In this document: in pieces, positions 1-7,805 of the stretch
How positions within the stretch are numbered: position 1 is the stretch's first letter
How the letters are laid out: every line of letters starts with the position of its first letter
Source: Streptomyces lanatus
GTDB taxonomy: Bacteria > Actinomycetota > Actinomycetes > Streptomycetales > Streptomycetaceae
Reading direction: 5' to 3'
DNA length: 64,000 nt
NCBI RefSeq assembly: GCF_014655715.1
Contig: NZ_BNBM01000025.1
Span: forward strand, 1 to 64,000
Translations under genes and position numbers: made by a program
The notes under the pieces: generated by a model
Database searches by the model: none
Told to the model about the DNA's origin: nothing
Seen by the model: the letters and a program-made list of their open reading frames with translations, nothing else

Positions 1-271
1 CGTACTCGGCGCCGAACAGCTCCTTGACCCGGTCGATCGCGATCTGCTCGGCGACATCGACATGCTCACAGCCGCCGTAGTAACGCCTACCGGGATAGCC
101 CTCGGCGTACTTGTTGGTGGCGACCGAGCCCTGCGCCTCCATCACCGCGATGGGCGCGAAGTTCTCGGAGGCGATCATCTCCAGGGTGGACTGCTGACGC
201 TCCAGCTCGGCATCGAGCGCGGCCGCGATCGCCGGGTCGACCTCGTGCAGGGACTGGTTGAACAGGGTCAT
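1..271 (-). CDS. glyA: Serine hydroxymethyltransferase, N-terminal part (gene runs off the left edge)
   Basis: Only the first 90 residues are in the window. The enzyme is a cytosolic PLP protein that interconverts glycine and serine using 5,10-methylene-tetrahydrofolate. The visible N-terminus carries the family runs LEMIASENFAP and TNKYAEGYPGRRYYGG followed by GCEHVD, which match SHMT closely. The ATG at 271 has GAGGAG about 6 nt upstream, so the start is well supported. It is divergent from an IclR regulator. Its placement beside folD, purU and a dimethylglycine dehydrogenase-like gene suggests that this copy disposes of glycine and methylene-THF formed from glycine betaine (inference). The PLP lysine lies outside the window, so integrity cannot be judged. 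Confidence 0.93.
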   Translation of the reverse strand, partial: MTLFNQSLHEVDPAIAAALDAELERQQSTLEMIASENFAPIAVMEAQGSVATNKYAEGYPGRRYYGGCEHVDVAEQIAIDRVKELFGAEY

Positions 272-373
272 CGACGGTCTCCTCGGGTGTGGGTGCGGTG
301 GGCGGCGTGGGCGTCGGCGAGGTTCTCGACAGGGGGAGGTGTCGCGGATCGAGTTCGGATGACGCGTGGACAC

Positions 374-400
374 GACGGGAACCGCACCGTGGTCTTCCGC
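374..400 (+). repeat. 27-bp remnant resembling the purU 3' end
   Basis: These 27 bases match the last codons of purU before its stop (17965-17991) with only 2 mismatches, on the same strand. Both would encode DGNRTVVFR. Here there is no stop codon and no purU sequence that I can recognise upstream. The simplest reading is a decayed end of a second purU copy beside the IclR paralogue, which would mean a purU-iclR segment was once duplicated. Chance similarity is possible for so short a match. Confidence 0.45.
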
Positions 401-510
401 CGGCGGTGCGGCCGTGCGACCATGCCGGCGGCCGAGGGAGTCGGGTGTGCCGGGATCCGGGCGTCCGAGCCCTCCCGCACAACCCCCTGCGATCCCACGC
501 ACCCCATGCC

Positions 511-516
511 TATAGT
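511..516 (+). promoter_or_regulatory. -10 box of IclR regulator 1 (leaderless)
   Basis: TATAGT ends exactly 6 nt before the ATG at 523, which places the expected transcription start on the start codon itself. The paralogous IclR gene at 20677 has the same hexamer at the same distance. No convincing -35 box is visible. Confidence 0.65.
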
Positions 517-522
517 TGCGTC

Positions 523-1320
523 ATGAGCAACCACACCGCAGATAACGAGACAACGGGTCACGCGGTGAGCGGGGTGCAGTCCGTCGACCGCGCCATCAGT
601 GTCCTGGAGATCCTCGCCCAGCGCGGCGACGCGGGCGTCAGCGAGGTGGCCGCCGAGATCGACGTCCACAAGTCGACCGCGTTCCGTCTGCTCGGGGCGC
701 TGGAGGCGCGCGGCCTGGTCGAGCAGACGGCCGAGCGGGGCAAGTACCGGCTGGGTTTCGGCATCGTGCGCCTGGCCGGCGGGGTCACGGGCCGCCTCGA
801 CATCACCCAACAGGGCCGGCCGGTGTGCGAGCGGCTCAGCGAGGAGATCGGCGAGACGGTCAACATCGCTGTCCTGCAAGAGCACTTCGCGGTCAACCTC
901 TATCAGGTGCGGGGCCCGGGCGCCGTCGGCACCCACAACTGGGTCGGGCAGCTCACCCCGGTGTACGCCACGTCGAGCGGCAAGATCCTGCTGGCCCACC
1001 TGCCGGCGAAGGAACGCACGCGCGTGCTCGCGGAGTCGGGGGTGCGCAAGATGACCCCGCACACGCTGACGGCCAGGACGAAGCTGGAGCAGAACCTCGC
1101 CGAGGCGCGGGAGCGCGGATACGCGCTGGCGCTGGAGGAACTGGAAATCGGCCTGCACGCCATCGCGGCCCCGATCCGGTCCCGCGAGGGCAAGGTCGTC
1201 GCCGCGCTCAGCGCCTCCGGTCCCACGTACCGCTTCACCGAGGAACGCATCCACACCATCGCGCCGATGCTGATCGACGGCGCGGAGGAGATCGGCCACC
1301 GGATGGGCTATCTGGGCTGA
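523..1320 (+). CDS. IclR-family transcriptional regulator 1
   Basis: 265-residue IclR-type regulator: an N-terminal winged helix-turn-helix (about residues 18-80, with the run VDVHKSTAFRLLGALEARG-like, here DVHKSTAFRLL) and a C-terminal effector domain (about 95-260) containing SGKILLAHLP and LHAIAAPIRS. A longer in-frame reading exists, but the ATG at 523 is favoured by a TATAGT box 6 nt upstream and by exact length agreement with the paralogue at 20677-21474. By hand count the two proteins are about 75% identical with no gaps. It is divergent from glyA and ends 45 bp from convergent folP. It probably senses an intermediate of betaine or one-carbon metabolism and may bind the GTTGCG-N5-CGCAAC palindromes. 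Ligand and operator assignment are inference. Confidence 0.88.
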   Translation: MSNHTADNETTGHAVSGVQSVDRAISVLEILAQRGDAGVSEVAAEIDVHKSTAFRLLGALEARGLVEQTAERGKYRLGFGIVRLAGGVTGRLDITQQGRPVCERLSEEIGETVNIAVLQEHFAVNLYQVRGPGAVGTHNWVGQLTPVYATSSGKILLAHLPAKERTRVLAESGVRKMTPHTLTARTKLEQNLAEARERGYALALEELEIGLHAIAAPIRSREGKVVAALSASGPTYRFTEERIHTIAPMLIDGAEEIGHRMGYLG

Positions 1321-1364
1321 GCCCGCACCGCCGAGCTCGCAACGGCGAGGTTCCACAGGGGCGT

Positions 1365-2312
1365 TCATGGCGTCAGGTGCTGCGTGGTCGCCGGCTCGGC
1401 GCCCCAGCGAGCCGTCACGCGTACCGCGTCGGCCGTCGAGGCGACGTCGTGCACGCGCAGGCACCAGACGCCCTGCGCGGCGGCGAGCGCGGACACGGCG
1501 GTCGTCGCGGCGTCCCGCAGTGGTGCCGGGCGGGGTCGTCCCGTCGTCGGGTCCGCCAGCAGTCGGCCCAGGAACGCCTTGCGTGACGCCCCCACGAGGA
1601 CGGGCAGGCCCAGCGCCCGCACCTCCCCGAGGCGGCCAAGCAGCTCCCAGTTGTGCCCGGACTCCTTGGCGAAGCCCAGCCCGGGGTCGATGATCAGTTG
1701 GCCCGGCGCGATCCCCGCCTTCAGCGCGGCGCCGATCCGCAGCCGCAGTTCGTCGAGCACCTCGGTGACGACATCGCCGTAGACGGCCTTCGTCTGCATG
1801 CCCGCGGAGTGCCCGCGCCAGTGCATCGCGACGTACGGCGTGCCGGCCCGGGCCATCAGCGGCAGCATCGCGGGGTCGGCGAGGCCTCCGGAGACGTCGT
1901 TGACCAGCCGCGCACCCGCGTCCAGCGCGCGGGCGGCGACCTCGGCCCGCATGGTGTCGACGCTCACGACCGCGCCCGCCGCGGCGAGTTCCCGGACGAC
2001 GGGCAGGACGCGCCGCAACTCCTCCTCCACGGGCGGCCGTCTCGCGCCGGGCCGGGTGGACTCGCCGCCCACGTCCACGATGTCCGCGCCCTGTTCGAGC
2101 AGCGCGAGCCCGTGCGCGACGGCCGCGTCCGCGGCGAACGACAGCCCGCCGTCGGAGAACGAGTCCGGGGTGACGTTCAGGACGCCCATGACCAGCGTCC
2201 GCCCGGGTCGCGGCAGCCCGTGCGGGTGGGGAGCGGTGGCGGCTTGGGCCACGGAGGTCATAGGAATCCCGCCTTGGAACGTACGGAGATCACTCACGGA
2301 CTGCGCGTTCAT
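1365..2312 (-). CDS. folP: Dihydropteroate synthase
   Basis: Condenses 6-hydroxymethyl-dihydropterin pyrophosphate with p-aminobenzoate in folate synthesis. The family motifs occur in order: VMGVLNVTPDSFSDGG, DIVDVGGESTRPGA, VSVDTM, LVNDVSGG, DPGLGFAKESGHNWELL and VGASRKAFLG. The chosen ATG at 2312 overlaps the folD stop as ATGA, suggesting translational coupling; an alternative ATG is at 2261. The gene sits in a one-carbon cluster and not beside folE, folB or folK, so it is probably a second, pathway-associated copy (inference; the rest of the genome is unseen). An enlarged folate pool would help carry methylene groups released from betaine. The MHWRG segment differs slightly from the common MHMRG. 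Confidence 0.9.
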   Translation of the reverse strand: MNAQSVSDLRTFQGGIPMTSVAQAATAPHPHGLPRPGRTLVMGVLNVTPDSFSDGGLSFAADAAVAHGLALLEQGADIVDVGGESTRPGARRPPVEEELRRVLPVVRELAAAGAVVSVDTMRAEVAARALDAGARLVNDVSGGLADPAMLPLMARAGTPYVAMHWRGHSAGMQTKAVYGDVVTEVLDELRLRIGAALKAGIAPGQLIIDPGLGFAKESGHNWELLGRLGEVRALGLPVLVGASRKAFLGRLLADPTTGRPRPAPLRDAATTAVSALAAAQGVWCLRVHDVASTADAVRVTARWGAEPATTQHLTP

Positions 2313-3169
2313 ACGGCGGCGGTGTCCCGCTCGGCCGCCTCGACCACGTTGGCCAGCAGCATCGCCCGGGTCATCGGGCCCACGCCGCCGGGCATCGGCG
2401 CGAGCCATCCGGCGACCGTCGCGGCTTCCGGATGCACATCACCGACCAGGCCCTCCTCGGTGCGGGTGATGCCCACGTCCAGGACTGCCGCGCCGGGGCG
2501 CAGCATGTCCTTGGTGATCAGCCCTGGCGAGCCGGCCGCCGCGATGACGATGTCGGCCTCGCGGACATGCCAGGCGAGGCCCTTGGTGCCGGTGTGGCAC
2601 AGGGTGACGGTGGCGTTCTCGGAGCGGCGGGTGAGGAGGAGGCCTATGGGGCGTCCTACCGTGATGCCCCGGCCGACCACGCACACCCGCGCGCCCGCGA
2701 GGGGCACTTCGTGGCGGCGGAGCAGTTCGACGATGCCGCGCGGGGTGCACGGCAGCGGGGCCTCCACACCCAGGGTGAGCCGGCCGAGGTTGACGGGGTG
2801 CAGGCCGTCGGCGTCCTTGGCCGGGTCCATGCGTTCCAGTACGGCGTTGGCGTCCAGGTGGCGAGGCAGCGGGAGCTGCACGATGTAGCCGGTGCAGTCC
2901 GGGTCGGCGTTGAGCTCGTCGATCGTGTCCTCGACCTGCCGCTGGGAGGCGTCGGCGGGCAGGTCCCGGCGGATGGAGGCGATGCCGACCTGGGCGCAGT
3001 CGCGGTGCTTGCCGGCGACGTAGGCACGGCTGCCCGGGTCGTCACCGACCAGGACGGTGCCCAGGCCCGGCGTGCGGCCGGCCGTGGCGGTCAGCTTGGT
3101 CACGCGTTCGGCGAGTTCGTGGCGGATGTCGGCGGCGGTCGCCTTGCCGTCGAGCAGCTGTGCGTTCAC
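2309..3169 (-). CDS. folD: Bifunctional methylene-THF dehydrogenase / methenyl-THF cyclohydrolase
   Basis: 286 residues, the usual FolD length. It oxidises 5,10-methylene-THF to methenyl-THF with NADP and hydrolyses it to 10-formyl-THF. Visible motifs are VGDDPGSRAYVAGKHRDCA with the catalytic lysine region, the dinucleotide-binding segment GARVCVVGRGITVGRPIGLL, and PGGVGPMTRAML near the C-terminus. The GTG start at 3169 has AAGGAG about 9 nt upstream. It forms an operon with folP (4-bp overlap) and is divergent from the dimethylglycine dehydrogenase-like gene. Together with purU it would convert methylene-THF from demethylation into formyl-THF and then formate. A TATATCAGT-type 9-mer lies about 86 bp upstream, shared with the gntR promoter. 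Confidence 0.95.
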   Translation of the reverse strand: MNAQLLDGKATAADIRHELAERVTKLTATAGRTPGLGTVLVGDDPGSRAYVAGKHRDCAQVGIASIRRDLPADASQRQVEDTIDELNADPDCTGYIVQLPLPRHLDANAVLERMDPAKDADGLHPVNLGRLTLGVEAPLPCTPRGIVELLRRHEVPLAGARVCVVGRGITVGRPIGLLLTRRSENATVTLCHTGTKGLAWHVREADIVIAAAGSPGLITKDMLRPGAAVLDVGITRTEEGLVGDVHPEAATVAGWLAPMPGGVGPMTRAMLLANVVEAAERDTAAV

Positions 3170-3254
3170 CGGCGGTGCTCCTTTTCCTTCGGTGCGGCCG
3201 TGGAGCGGGGCGTATCCCGATGTACATCGCCATCTCATGCACGACTGACACCCA

Positions 3255-3270
3255 ACTGATATACGACAGA
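3255..3270 (-). promoter_or_regulatory. Predicted GntR operator half-site, folD side
   Basis: ACTGATATA here is the reverse complement of TATATCAGT. The same 9-mer occurs at 3364-3372 and at 11270-11278 over the gntR promoter. The right half here (CGACAG) is degenerate. Confidence 0.5.
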
Positions 3271-3358
3271 TCTGTCAACCCTGCCGCCCACCTCCGGGCG
3301 CGACCGACTCCCTCTCGCACCCTTGACCGCCGACGACCTGCCATATAGCGTCACCACA

Positions 3359-3372
3359 ACTGGTATATCAGT
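3359..3372 (+). promoter_or_regulatory. Predicted GntR operator before the dimethylglycine dehydrogenase-like gene
   Basis: ACTGGTATATCAGT is a near-perfect 14-bp palindrome with one mismatched pair. It ends 12 nt before the GAGGAG ribosome site, a position suited to repression. Its right half is identical to the sequence overlapping the gntR -10 box. Confidence 0.6.
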
Positions 3373-3396
3373 CGCGTGTCACTTGAGGAGGTTCCC

Positions 3397-5901
3397 ATGG
3401 CAGAGGTCCCCCAGCAGGCCAAATGCGTCGTGATCGGGTCCGGCATCGTCGGCAACAGCCTGGTCCACCACCTGGCCCGGCTCGGCTGGCGCGACATCGT
3501 GCAGCTCGACAAGGGCCCGCTGCCCAACCCCGGTGGTTCCACCGGTCACGCCTCCAACTTCATCTTCCCCGTGGACCACTCCCGCGAGATCACCGATCTG
3601 ACGCTGGACTCGGTGCGGCAGTACAAGGAGCTGGGCGTCTTCACCGAGTCCGGCGGCTTCGAGATCGCGCGCACCGAGGAGCGCATGGAGGAACTGCGCC
3701 GCCGGATGTCCAGCGCCAAGGCCTGGGGCATCGAGTCACAGCTGGTCTCCCCCGCCTTCGTCAAGGAGAAGGTGCCGTTCATCGAGGAGGACCAGTTCAT
3801 CGGCGCCTTCTGGACCCCGAGCGTCGGCGTCGTGGACTCGCTGCGCGCGGGCACGATCATGCGTGACGGCGCCATCGAGAGCGGCGCGCTGACCAGCGTG
3901 CCCAACGTCGAGGTGACCGGCCTGGACGTCGAGGACGGCCGGATCCGCCGGGTGCGCACGAACAAGGGCGACATCGAGGCCGAGTACGTCGTGATCGCCT
4001 GCGGTGTGTGGAGCCCGAAGATCGGCGACATGGCCGGCGTCAGCATCCCGCTGACCCCCGCCGTCCACCAGATGATCTCCGTCGGCCCCTGCCCGCAGCT
4101 GTCCGGGCTGCCCGGCGAGATCAACTTCCCGATCGTCCGCGACATGGACACCTTCTGCTACGAGCGTCAGCACGGCGCCGACATGGAGGTCGGGTCCTAC
4201 GCCCACCGGGCGATCCTGCACGAGCCGGAGGACATCCCGAGCATCGAGCAGTCCAAGCTCAGCCCCACCGAGATGCCGTTCACCTCCGACGACTTCGACC
4301 CGCAGCTGGAGCAGGCCTACGAGCTGATGCCCGAACTGCTGGGCGCCGAGGGCGCGGAGATGCGGTACGCGATCAACGGCCTGCTCTCGCTGACCTGCGA
4401 CGGCAGCCCGATCCTCGGCGAGAGCGAGGTCAAGGGGCTGTGGACGGCGGCCGCGGTGTGGATCAAGGAGGGCCCCGGCGTCGGCCGCGCGGTCGCCGAG
4501 TGGATGGTCCAGGGCCACAGCGAGATCGACATCTCGCACTGTGACATCGCCCGGTTCTACCCCCACCAGAAGCGCCGTGACCACACCCGGCTGCGCACCA
4601 CCGAGTCGTTCATCAAGACCTACGGCATCGTCCACCCCGCCGAGCAGTACGAGTCCGACCGCGAGCAGCGGCTCTCCCCCATGCACGAGTCGCAGAAGAA
4701 GCTCGGCGCGGTCTTCTTCGAGGCCGTCGGCTGGGAGCGGCCGCAGTGGTACGGGTCCAACGCCGACCTGTTGGAGGAGTACGGCGACCGGGTGATGCCG
4801 CGCGAGAACGAGTGGGACGCGCGCTGGTGGAGCCCCATCGTCAACGCCGAGCACCTGCGGATGCGTGAGTCCGCGGGCGTCATCGACCTGACCGCCTTCG
4901 CCATCTTCGACATCACAGGCCCCGGCGCGCTGGACGCCGTACAGCGCACCTGTGTCGCGCAGTGCGACGTGGCGGTCGGCAAGGTGATCTACACCCCGGT
5001 CCTCGACGGCAAGGGCGGCTTCCGCTCCGACCTCACCGTGATGCGCCTGGGCGAGAACCACTTCCGGGTCGTCACCGGCGGCGCGCACGGCATGGCGGAC
5101 AAGAAGTGGTTCGCCGACCAACTCGGCGACGACGCCTCGCTGGTGGACCTCACCGACCAGGTCTCCACCATCGGGCTGTGGGGCCCCAAGGCCCGCGACA
5201 TCCTCGCTCGGCTGACCGACGCGGACGTGTCCCACGGCCGTTTCGGCTTCCTCAGCTGCCGCGAGATCGACTTCGACGGCATCACCGTGCTGGCCTCCCG
5301 GATCTCCTACGTCGGCGAGCTCGGCTGGGAGTTGTACGTCCCCTTCGACCAGGCCGCCGCGGTGTGGGACAAGCTGCTCGCGACGGGTGCGCCCCTGGGC
5401 GCCCGCCCGGTCGGCATCGGCGTCTACGTGACCACGGGCCGGATCGAGAAGGCCTACCGCGCCTTCGGCCTCGAACTCGACGGCGAGCGCACCATCGTCG
5501 AGGCGGGCATGCAGCGGCCGAAGGTCAAGGGTGCCGACTTCATCGGCAAGGAGGCCTACCTGGCGCAGCGCGCCGCCGAGCCCGCGACCGTGCTGTGCAC
5601 CCTGTCCGTGGACGACCACACCTCGGCGTCCGGGGTGAAGCGGTACATGCTCGGCGGCGAGCCGATCCTGACCCGCTCCGGCGGGACGCTGGTCGACGGA
5701 CACGGACACCACCCATACGTCACCACCGCGGGCTCGGCTCCCTCGCTGGGCAAGCACCTGCTGCTGGCGTACCTGCCGGTCGATCAGGCGCGGGTCGGCA
5801 CCGAGCTCGCGGTCTCCTACATGGAGGAGCTGTACCCGGTGACCGTGATCGGCAACGACGCCACCCCGCCCTTCGACCCGGCCAACGAGCGGATCCGCTA
5901 A
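3397..5901 (+). CDS. Dimethylglycine/sarcosine dehydrogenase-like FAD protein with GcvT domains
   Basis: 834 residues, the size of DMGDH and dimethylglycine oxidase. The N-terminal half is a DAO-type FAD domain (KCVVIGSGIVGNSLVHHLA, then GSTGHASNFIFPVD where flavin attachment or contact is expected). The C-terminal half from about residue 430 is the GcvT/folate-binding part, with QRPKVKGADFIGKEAYL near the end. It should oxidatively demethylate N,N-dimethylglycine, and possibly sarcosine, passing the methyl group to THF. It is followed at 17 bp by etfB and etfA, so electrons most likely leave via ETF and not O2, unlike the Arthrobacter oxidase. GAGGAG lies 6 nt before the ATG at 3397; an in-frame GTG at 3376 has no such site. 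Substrate choice between dimethylglycine and sarcosine cannot be settled from sequence alone. Confidence 0.88.
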   Translation: MAEVPQQAKCVVIGSGIVGNSLVHHLARLGWRDIVQLDKGPLPNPGGSTGHASNFIFPVDHSREITDLTLDSVRQYKELGVFTESGGFEIARTEERMEELRRRMSSAKAWGIESQLVSPAFVKEKVPFIEEDQFIGAFWTPSVGVVDSLRAGTIMRDGAIESGALTSVPNVEVTGLDVEDGRIRRVRTNKGDIEAEYVVIACGVWSPKIGDMAGVSIPLTPAVHQMISVGPCPQLSGLPGEINFPIVRDMDTFCYERQHGADMEVGSYAHRAILHEPEDIPSIEQSKLSPTEMPFTSDDFDPQLEQAYELMPELLGAEGAEMRYAINGLLSLTCDGSPILGESEVKGLWTAAAVWIKEGPGVGRAVAEWMVQGHSEIDISHCDIARFYPHQKRRDHTRLRTTESFIKTYGIVHPAEQYESDREQRLSPMHESQKKLGAVFFEAVGWERPQWYGSNADLLEEYGDRVMPRENEWDARWWSPIVNAEHLRMRESAGVIDLTAFAIFDITGPGALDAVQRTCVAQCDVAVGKVIYTPVLDGKGGFRSDLTVMRLGENHFRVVTGGAHGMADKKWFADQLGDDASLVDLTDQVSTIGLWGPKARDILARLTDADVSHGRFGFLSCREIDFDGITVLASRISYVGELGWELYVPFDQAAAVWDKLLATGAPLGARPVGIGVYVTTGRIEKAYRAFGLELDGERTIVEAGMQRPKVKGADFIGKEAYLAQRAAEPATVLCTLSVDDHTSASGVKRYMLGGEPILTRSGGTLVDGHGHHPYVTTAGSAPSLGKHLLLAYLPVDQARVGTELAVSYMEELYPVTVIGNDATPPFDPANERIR

Positions 5902-5918
5902 GCCTGGAGAGGTGAACG

Positions 5919-6689
5919 ATGACGAACGTTTTGGTCTGTATCAAGCGGGTCCCCGACTCCTCCGGTGAGGTCCTGCTCACCGACGACCAGCAGGGCGTCG
6001 ACGGCAGGTACGTCGGCTTCACCGTGAGCAACCACGAGAGTTGTGCGGTCGAGCTGGCGGTCCAGACCGTCGAGGCGACCGGCGGCACGGTCACACTGCT
6101 CACGGTCGGCCCGTCCGAGGCCACCGAGCAGCTGCGGGACACGCTGGCGCTGGGCTGCCAGGCGGCCGTACTGGTGGAGGCGGAGCCGACCCGGCTCGGC
6201 CCGGCCGACGTGGCCCGGGAGATCGCCCACGTGGTGCGTGAGAAGGAGGCCGAGGGGACGACGTACGACCTGATCCTGCTCGGCAACGACGCCGCCGACA
6301 GCGGTGACTTCCAGGTGGGCATCCGGCTGGCCCACGCGCTCGGCCGGCCGGTGGTCAACGGCGTGTCGACGGTCGAGGTGGCCGACGGCCATCTGACCGC
6401 CCGCGGTGACGGCCCCGACGGTGAGGAGACCTACTCGCCGCCGTTGCCCGCCATCGCCACGGTGCTCGAGGGCGGGGTGGAGCCGCGCTATCCGACGCTG
6501 AGGGGCCGGATGGCGGCCAAGAAGGTCCAGATCGAGACCCGGCCCCTGTCGGCCGAGCCGGTCGGGGCGAGCCGGGTGCGGCTGCTGCTGCCCCCGCCCG
6601 CGCCGTCGACGGTCGAGGTGCTGGGCGAGGGCCCGGAGGCGGCCGGTGCGGTCGCCGACCTGTTCGGAAAGCTGGGGGTGACCCGATGA
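5919..6689 (+). CDS. etfB: Electron transfer flavoprotein beta subunit
   Basis: 256 residues with the ETF-beta fold: the N-terminal NVLVCIKRVPDS start, LGNDAADSGDFQVG in the middle and LRGRMAAKKVQIE near the C-terminus, where ETF-beta carries its AMP-binding and recognition region. With EtfA it forms the soluble heterodimer that takes electrons from flavin dehydrogenases. The gene is 17 bp downstream of the dimethylglycine dehydrogenase-like gene, has GAGAGGTG before its ATG, and overlaps etfA by 4 bp. It therefore reads as a dedicated ETF for betaine breakdown, not the general fatty-acid ETF; a second etf pair elsewhere in the genome is expected but not visible. Confidence 0.93.
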   Translation: MTNVLVCIKRVPDSSGEVLLTDDQQGVDGRYVGFTVSNHESCAVELAVQTVEATGGTVTLLTVGPSEATEQLRDTLALGCQAAVLVEAEPTRLGPADVAREIAHVVREKEAEGTTYDLILLGNDAADSGDFQVGIRLAHALGRPVVNGVSTVEVADGHLTARGDGPDGEETYSPPLPAIATVLEGGVEPRYPTLRGRMAAKKVQIETRPLSAEPVGASRVRLLLPPPAPSTVEVLGEGPEAAGAVADLFGKLGVTR

Positions 6690-7675
6690 TTCTGGTCCTT
6701 GTCGAGACCGAGAACGGCGCCGCGAGCGAGATCTCCCTGGAGACCCTCGCCTTCGCCCGGGCGCTGGCGGCCGAGGGCGGTGGCATCGCCATCCGCGCGG
6801 TGGTGGTCGGCGCGGTCGAGAACCGCGACGCGCTGGCGGCCGAACTCGGCACGCACGGCGCGGCCGAGGTCCATCACGCGGTGGGCGAGGCGTTCACGTC
6901 GTACGCCGGGGCCGCCTGGGCGGCGGCACTGCAGGCGATCCGCGAGTCGACCGGCTCGGTCGTGGTCACCGCCGCGGGCTCGCCCCGGGGCAACGAGGTG
7001 CTGGCGCATCTCGCCGCCCGGCTCGATGTGCCCATGGCCGCCAACGCGACCGCGTTCCAGGGCCTGGCGCCGTTCGTGGTGACCCGGCAGGTGGTCGGCG
7101 GGGCGGCCATGGAGGAGATGACGCTCGACCAGCGGCCCGCGATCCTCACCGTCGCCGGCCACTCATGGGCCGCGTCGCCGGTGTCGGGCGCGTCACCCGC
7201 CGCCTGGGTGGAGGTGACCCCCGAGGTCGCCGAGTCCGACCTCCTGGCGCGGGTCGTGTCGACCGGCACGAAGGAGGTCGACCACTCCGGCTCGCTGAAG
7301 TCCGCCAAGGTCGTCGTGGGAGCCGGACGCGGGGCGGGCGGTGCGGACGGCTTCGGCGCGGTCGCCGAACTCGCCGAGCTGCTCGGCGGCGCGGTCGGGG
7401 TGTCCCGGGTGGTCACCTCGCTGGGCTGGCGTCCCCACCACGAGCAGGTCGGCCAGACCGGCTCCCGGATCAGCCCGGACCTGTACATCCCGTGCGGGAT
7501 CTCCGGTGCGATTCAGCACTGGGCGGGGTGTGCGTCGTCCAAGACGATCCTCGCGATCAATACGGACCCTGAGGCGCCGATGATGACCAAGGCGAACTAC
7601 TCCGTTGTGGGCGATATGCATGAGGTGTTGCCCGCGATCATCGAGGAGCTGAAGTCGCGTGGGGTGCGCGGCTAA
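6686..7675 (+). CDS. etfA: Electron transfer flavoprotein alpha subunit
   Basis: 329 residues. The C-terminal FAD domain is clear: VVGAGRGAGGADGF, VVTSLGWRPHHEQVGQTGS, the CGISGAIQH motif and AINTDPEAPMM. The last two are the ETF-alpha signature. The ATG overlaps the etfB stop (ATGA), so the subunits are probably made in equal amounts. Downstream, a 130-bp gap with a strong hairpin and a dispersed repeat precedes the Fe-S oxidoreductase, which may act as ETF:quinone oxidoreductase in place of the usual membrane ETF-QO flavoprotein. The final alanine-rich part resembles other actinobacterial EtfA proteins. Confidence 0.93.
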   Translation: MILVLVETENGAASEISLETLAFARALAAEGGGIAIRAVVVGAVENRDALAAELGTHGAAEVHHAVGEAFTSYAGAAWAAALQAIRESTGSVVVTAAGSPRGNEVLAHLAARLDVPMAANATAFQGLAPFVVTRQVVGGAAMEEMTLDQRPAILTVAGHSWAASPVSGASPAAWVEVTPEVAESDLLARVVSTGTKEVDHSGSLKSAKVVVGAGRGAGGADGFGAVAELAELLGGAVGVSRVVTSLGWRPHHEQVGQTGSRISPDLYIPCGISGAIQHWAGCASSKTILAINTDPEAPMMTKANYSVVGDMHEVLPAIIEELKSRGVRG

Positions 7676-7719
7676 GACGCGCTCCGTTGGAAGGCCGAAT
7701 GTCGCCTGCGGGTGCGTTG

Positions 7720-7772
7720 TGGCTGGTCGCGCCCGCGCGGCGGAGCCGCATATCGATGCAGCCCCGCGCCCC
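7720..7772 (+). repeat. Dispersed GC-rich intergenic repeat, copy 1
   Basis: About 53 bp beginning TGGCTGGTCGCGCC and ending GCAGCCCCGCGCCCC. A near-identical copy is in opposite orientation at 48681-48733. Both lie in noncoding DNA and both contain the inverted segment GCGGCGGAGCCGC. This resembles a recurrent Streptomyces intergenic element. It probably folds in RNA or DNA and may stop or protect transcripts. Confidence 0.75.
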
Positions 7773-7786
7773 TTCCGGGGCGCGGG
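7763..7786 (+). terminator. Hairpin after etfA
   Basis: Perfect 10-bp stem CCCGCGCCCC / GGGGCGCGGG with loop TTCC, joined to the dispersed repeat. It has no U-tract, as is common in Streptomyces. It could attenuate read-through from etfA into the Fe-S gene 20 bp downstream. Confidence 0.6.
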
Positions 7787-7805
7787 CACTCCCTGAGGAA
7801 CCCTG

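Larger units (their letters stand above)
272..522. promoter_or_regulatory. Divergent intergenic region, glyA / IclR regulator 1
   Basis: 251 bp between the starts of two divergent genes. It holds the glyA ribosome site (GAGGAG just right of 271), the -10 box TATAGT of the IclR gene at 511-516, and a 27-bp stretch resembling the end of purU (374-400). I see no full copy of the GTTGCG-N5-CGCAAC palindrome here. Open frames crossing this stretch have the composition of shadow frames. Confidence 0.6.
3170..3396. promoter_or_regulatory. Divergent promoter region, folD / dimethylglycine dehydrogenase-like gene
   Basis: 227 bp without a gene. It contains two GntR-type half or full sites (3255-3263 and 3359-3372), a perfect 10-bp palindrome GATGTACATC at 3219-3228, and a TATAGC sequence near 3345 that could be a -10 for the rightward gene. 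The GAGGAG ribosome site of the rightward gene is at 3385-3390. Confidence 0.65.

Noticed and set aside
3736..5757. Leftward frame of about 673 codons opposite the dimethylglycine dehydrogenase-like gene
   Set aside because: Asp/Val/Arg/Leu-rich shadow composition, no ribosome site, no motif; the plus strand holds the conserved enzyme.
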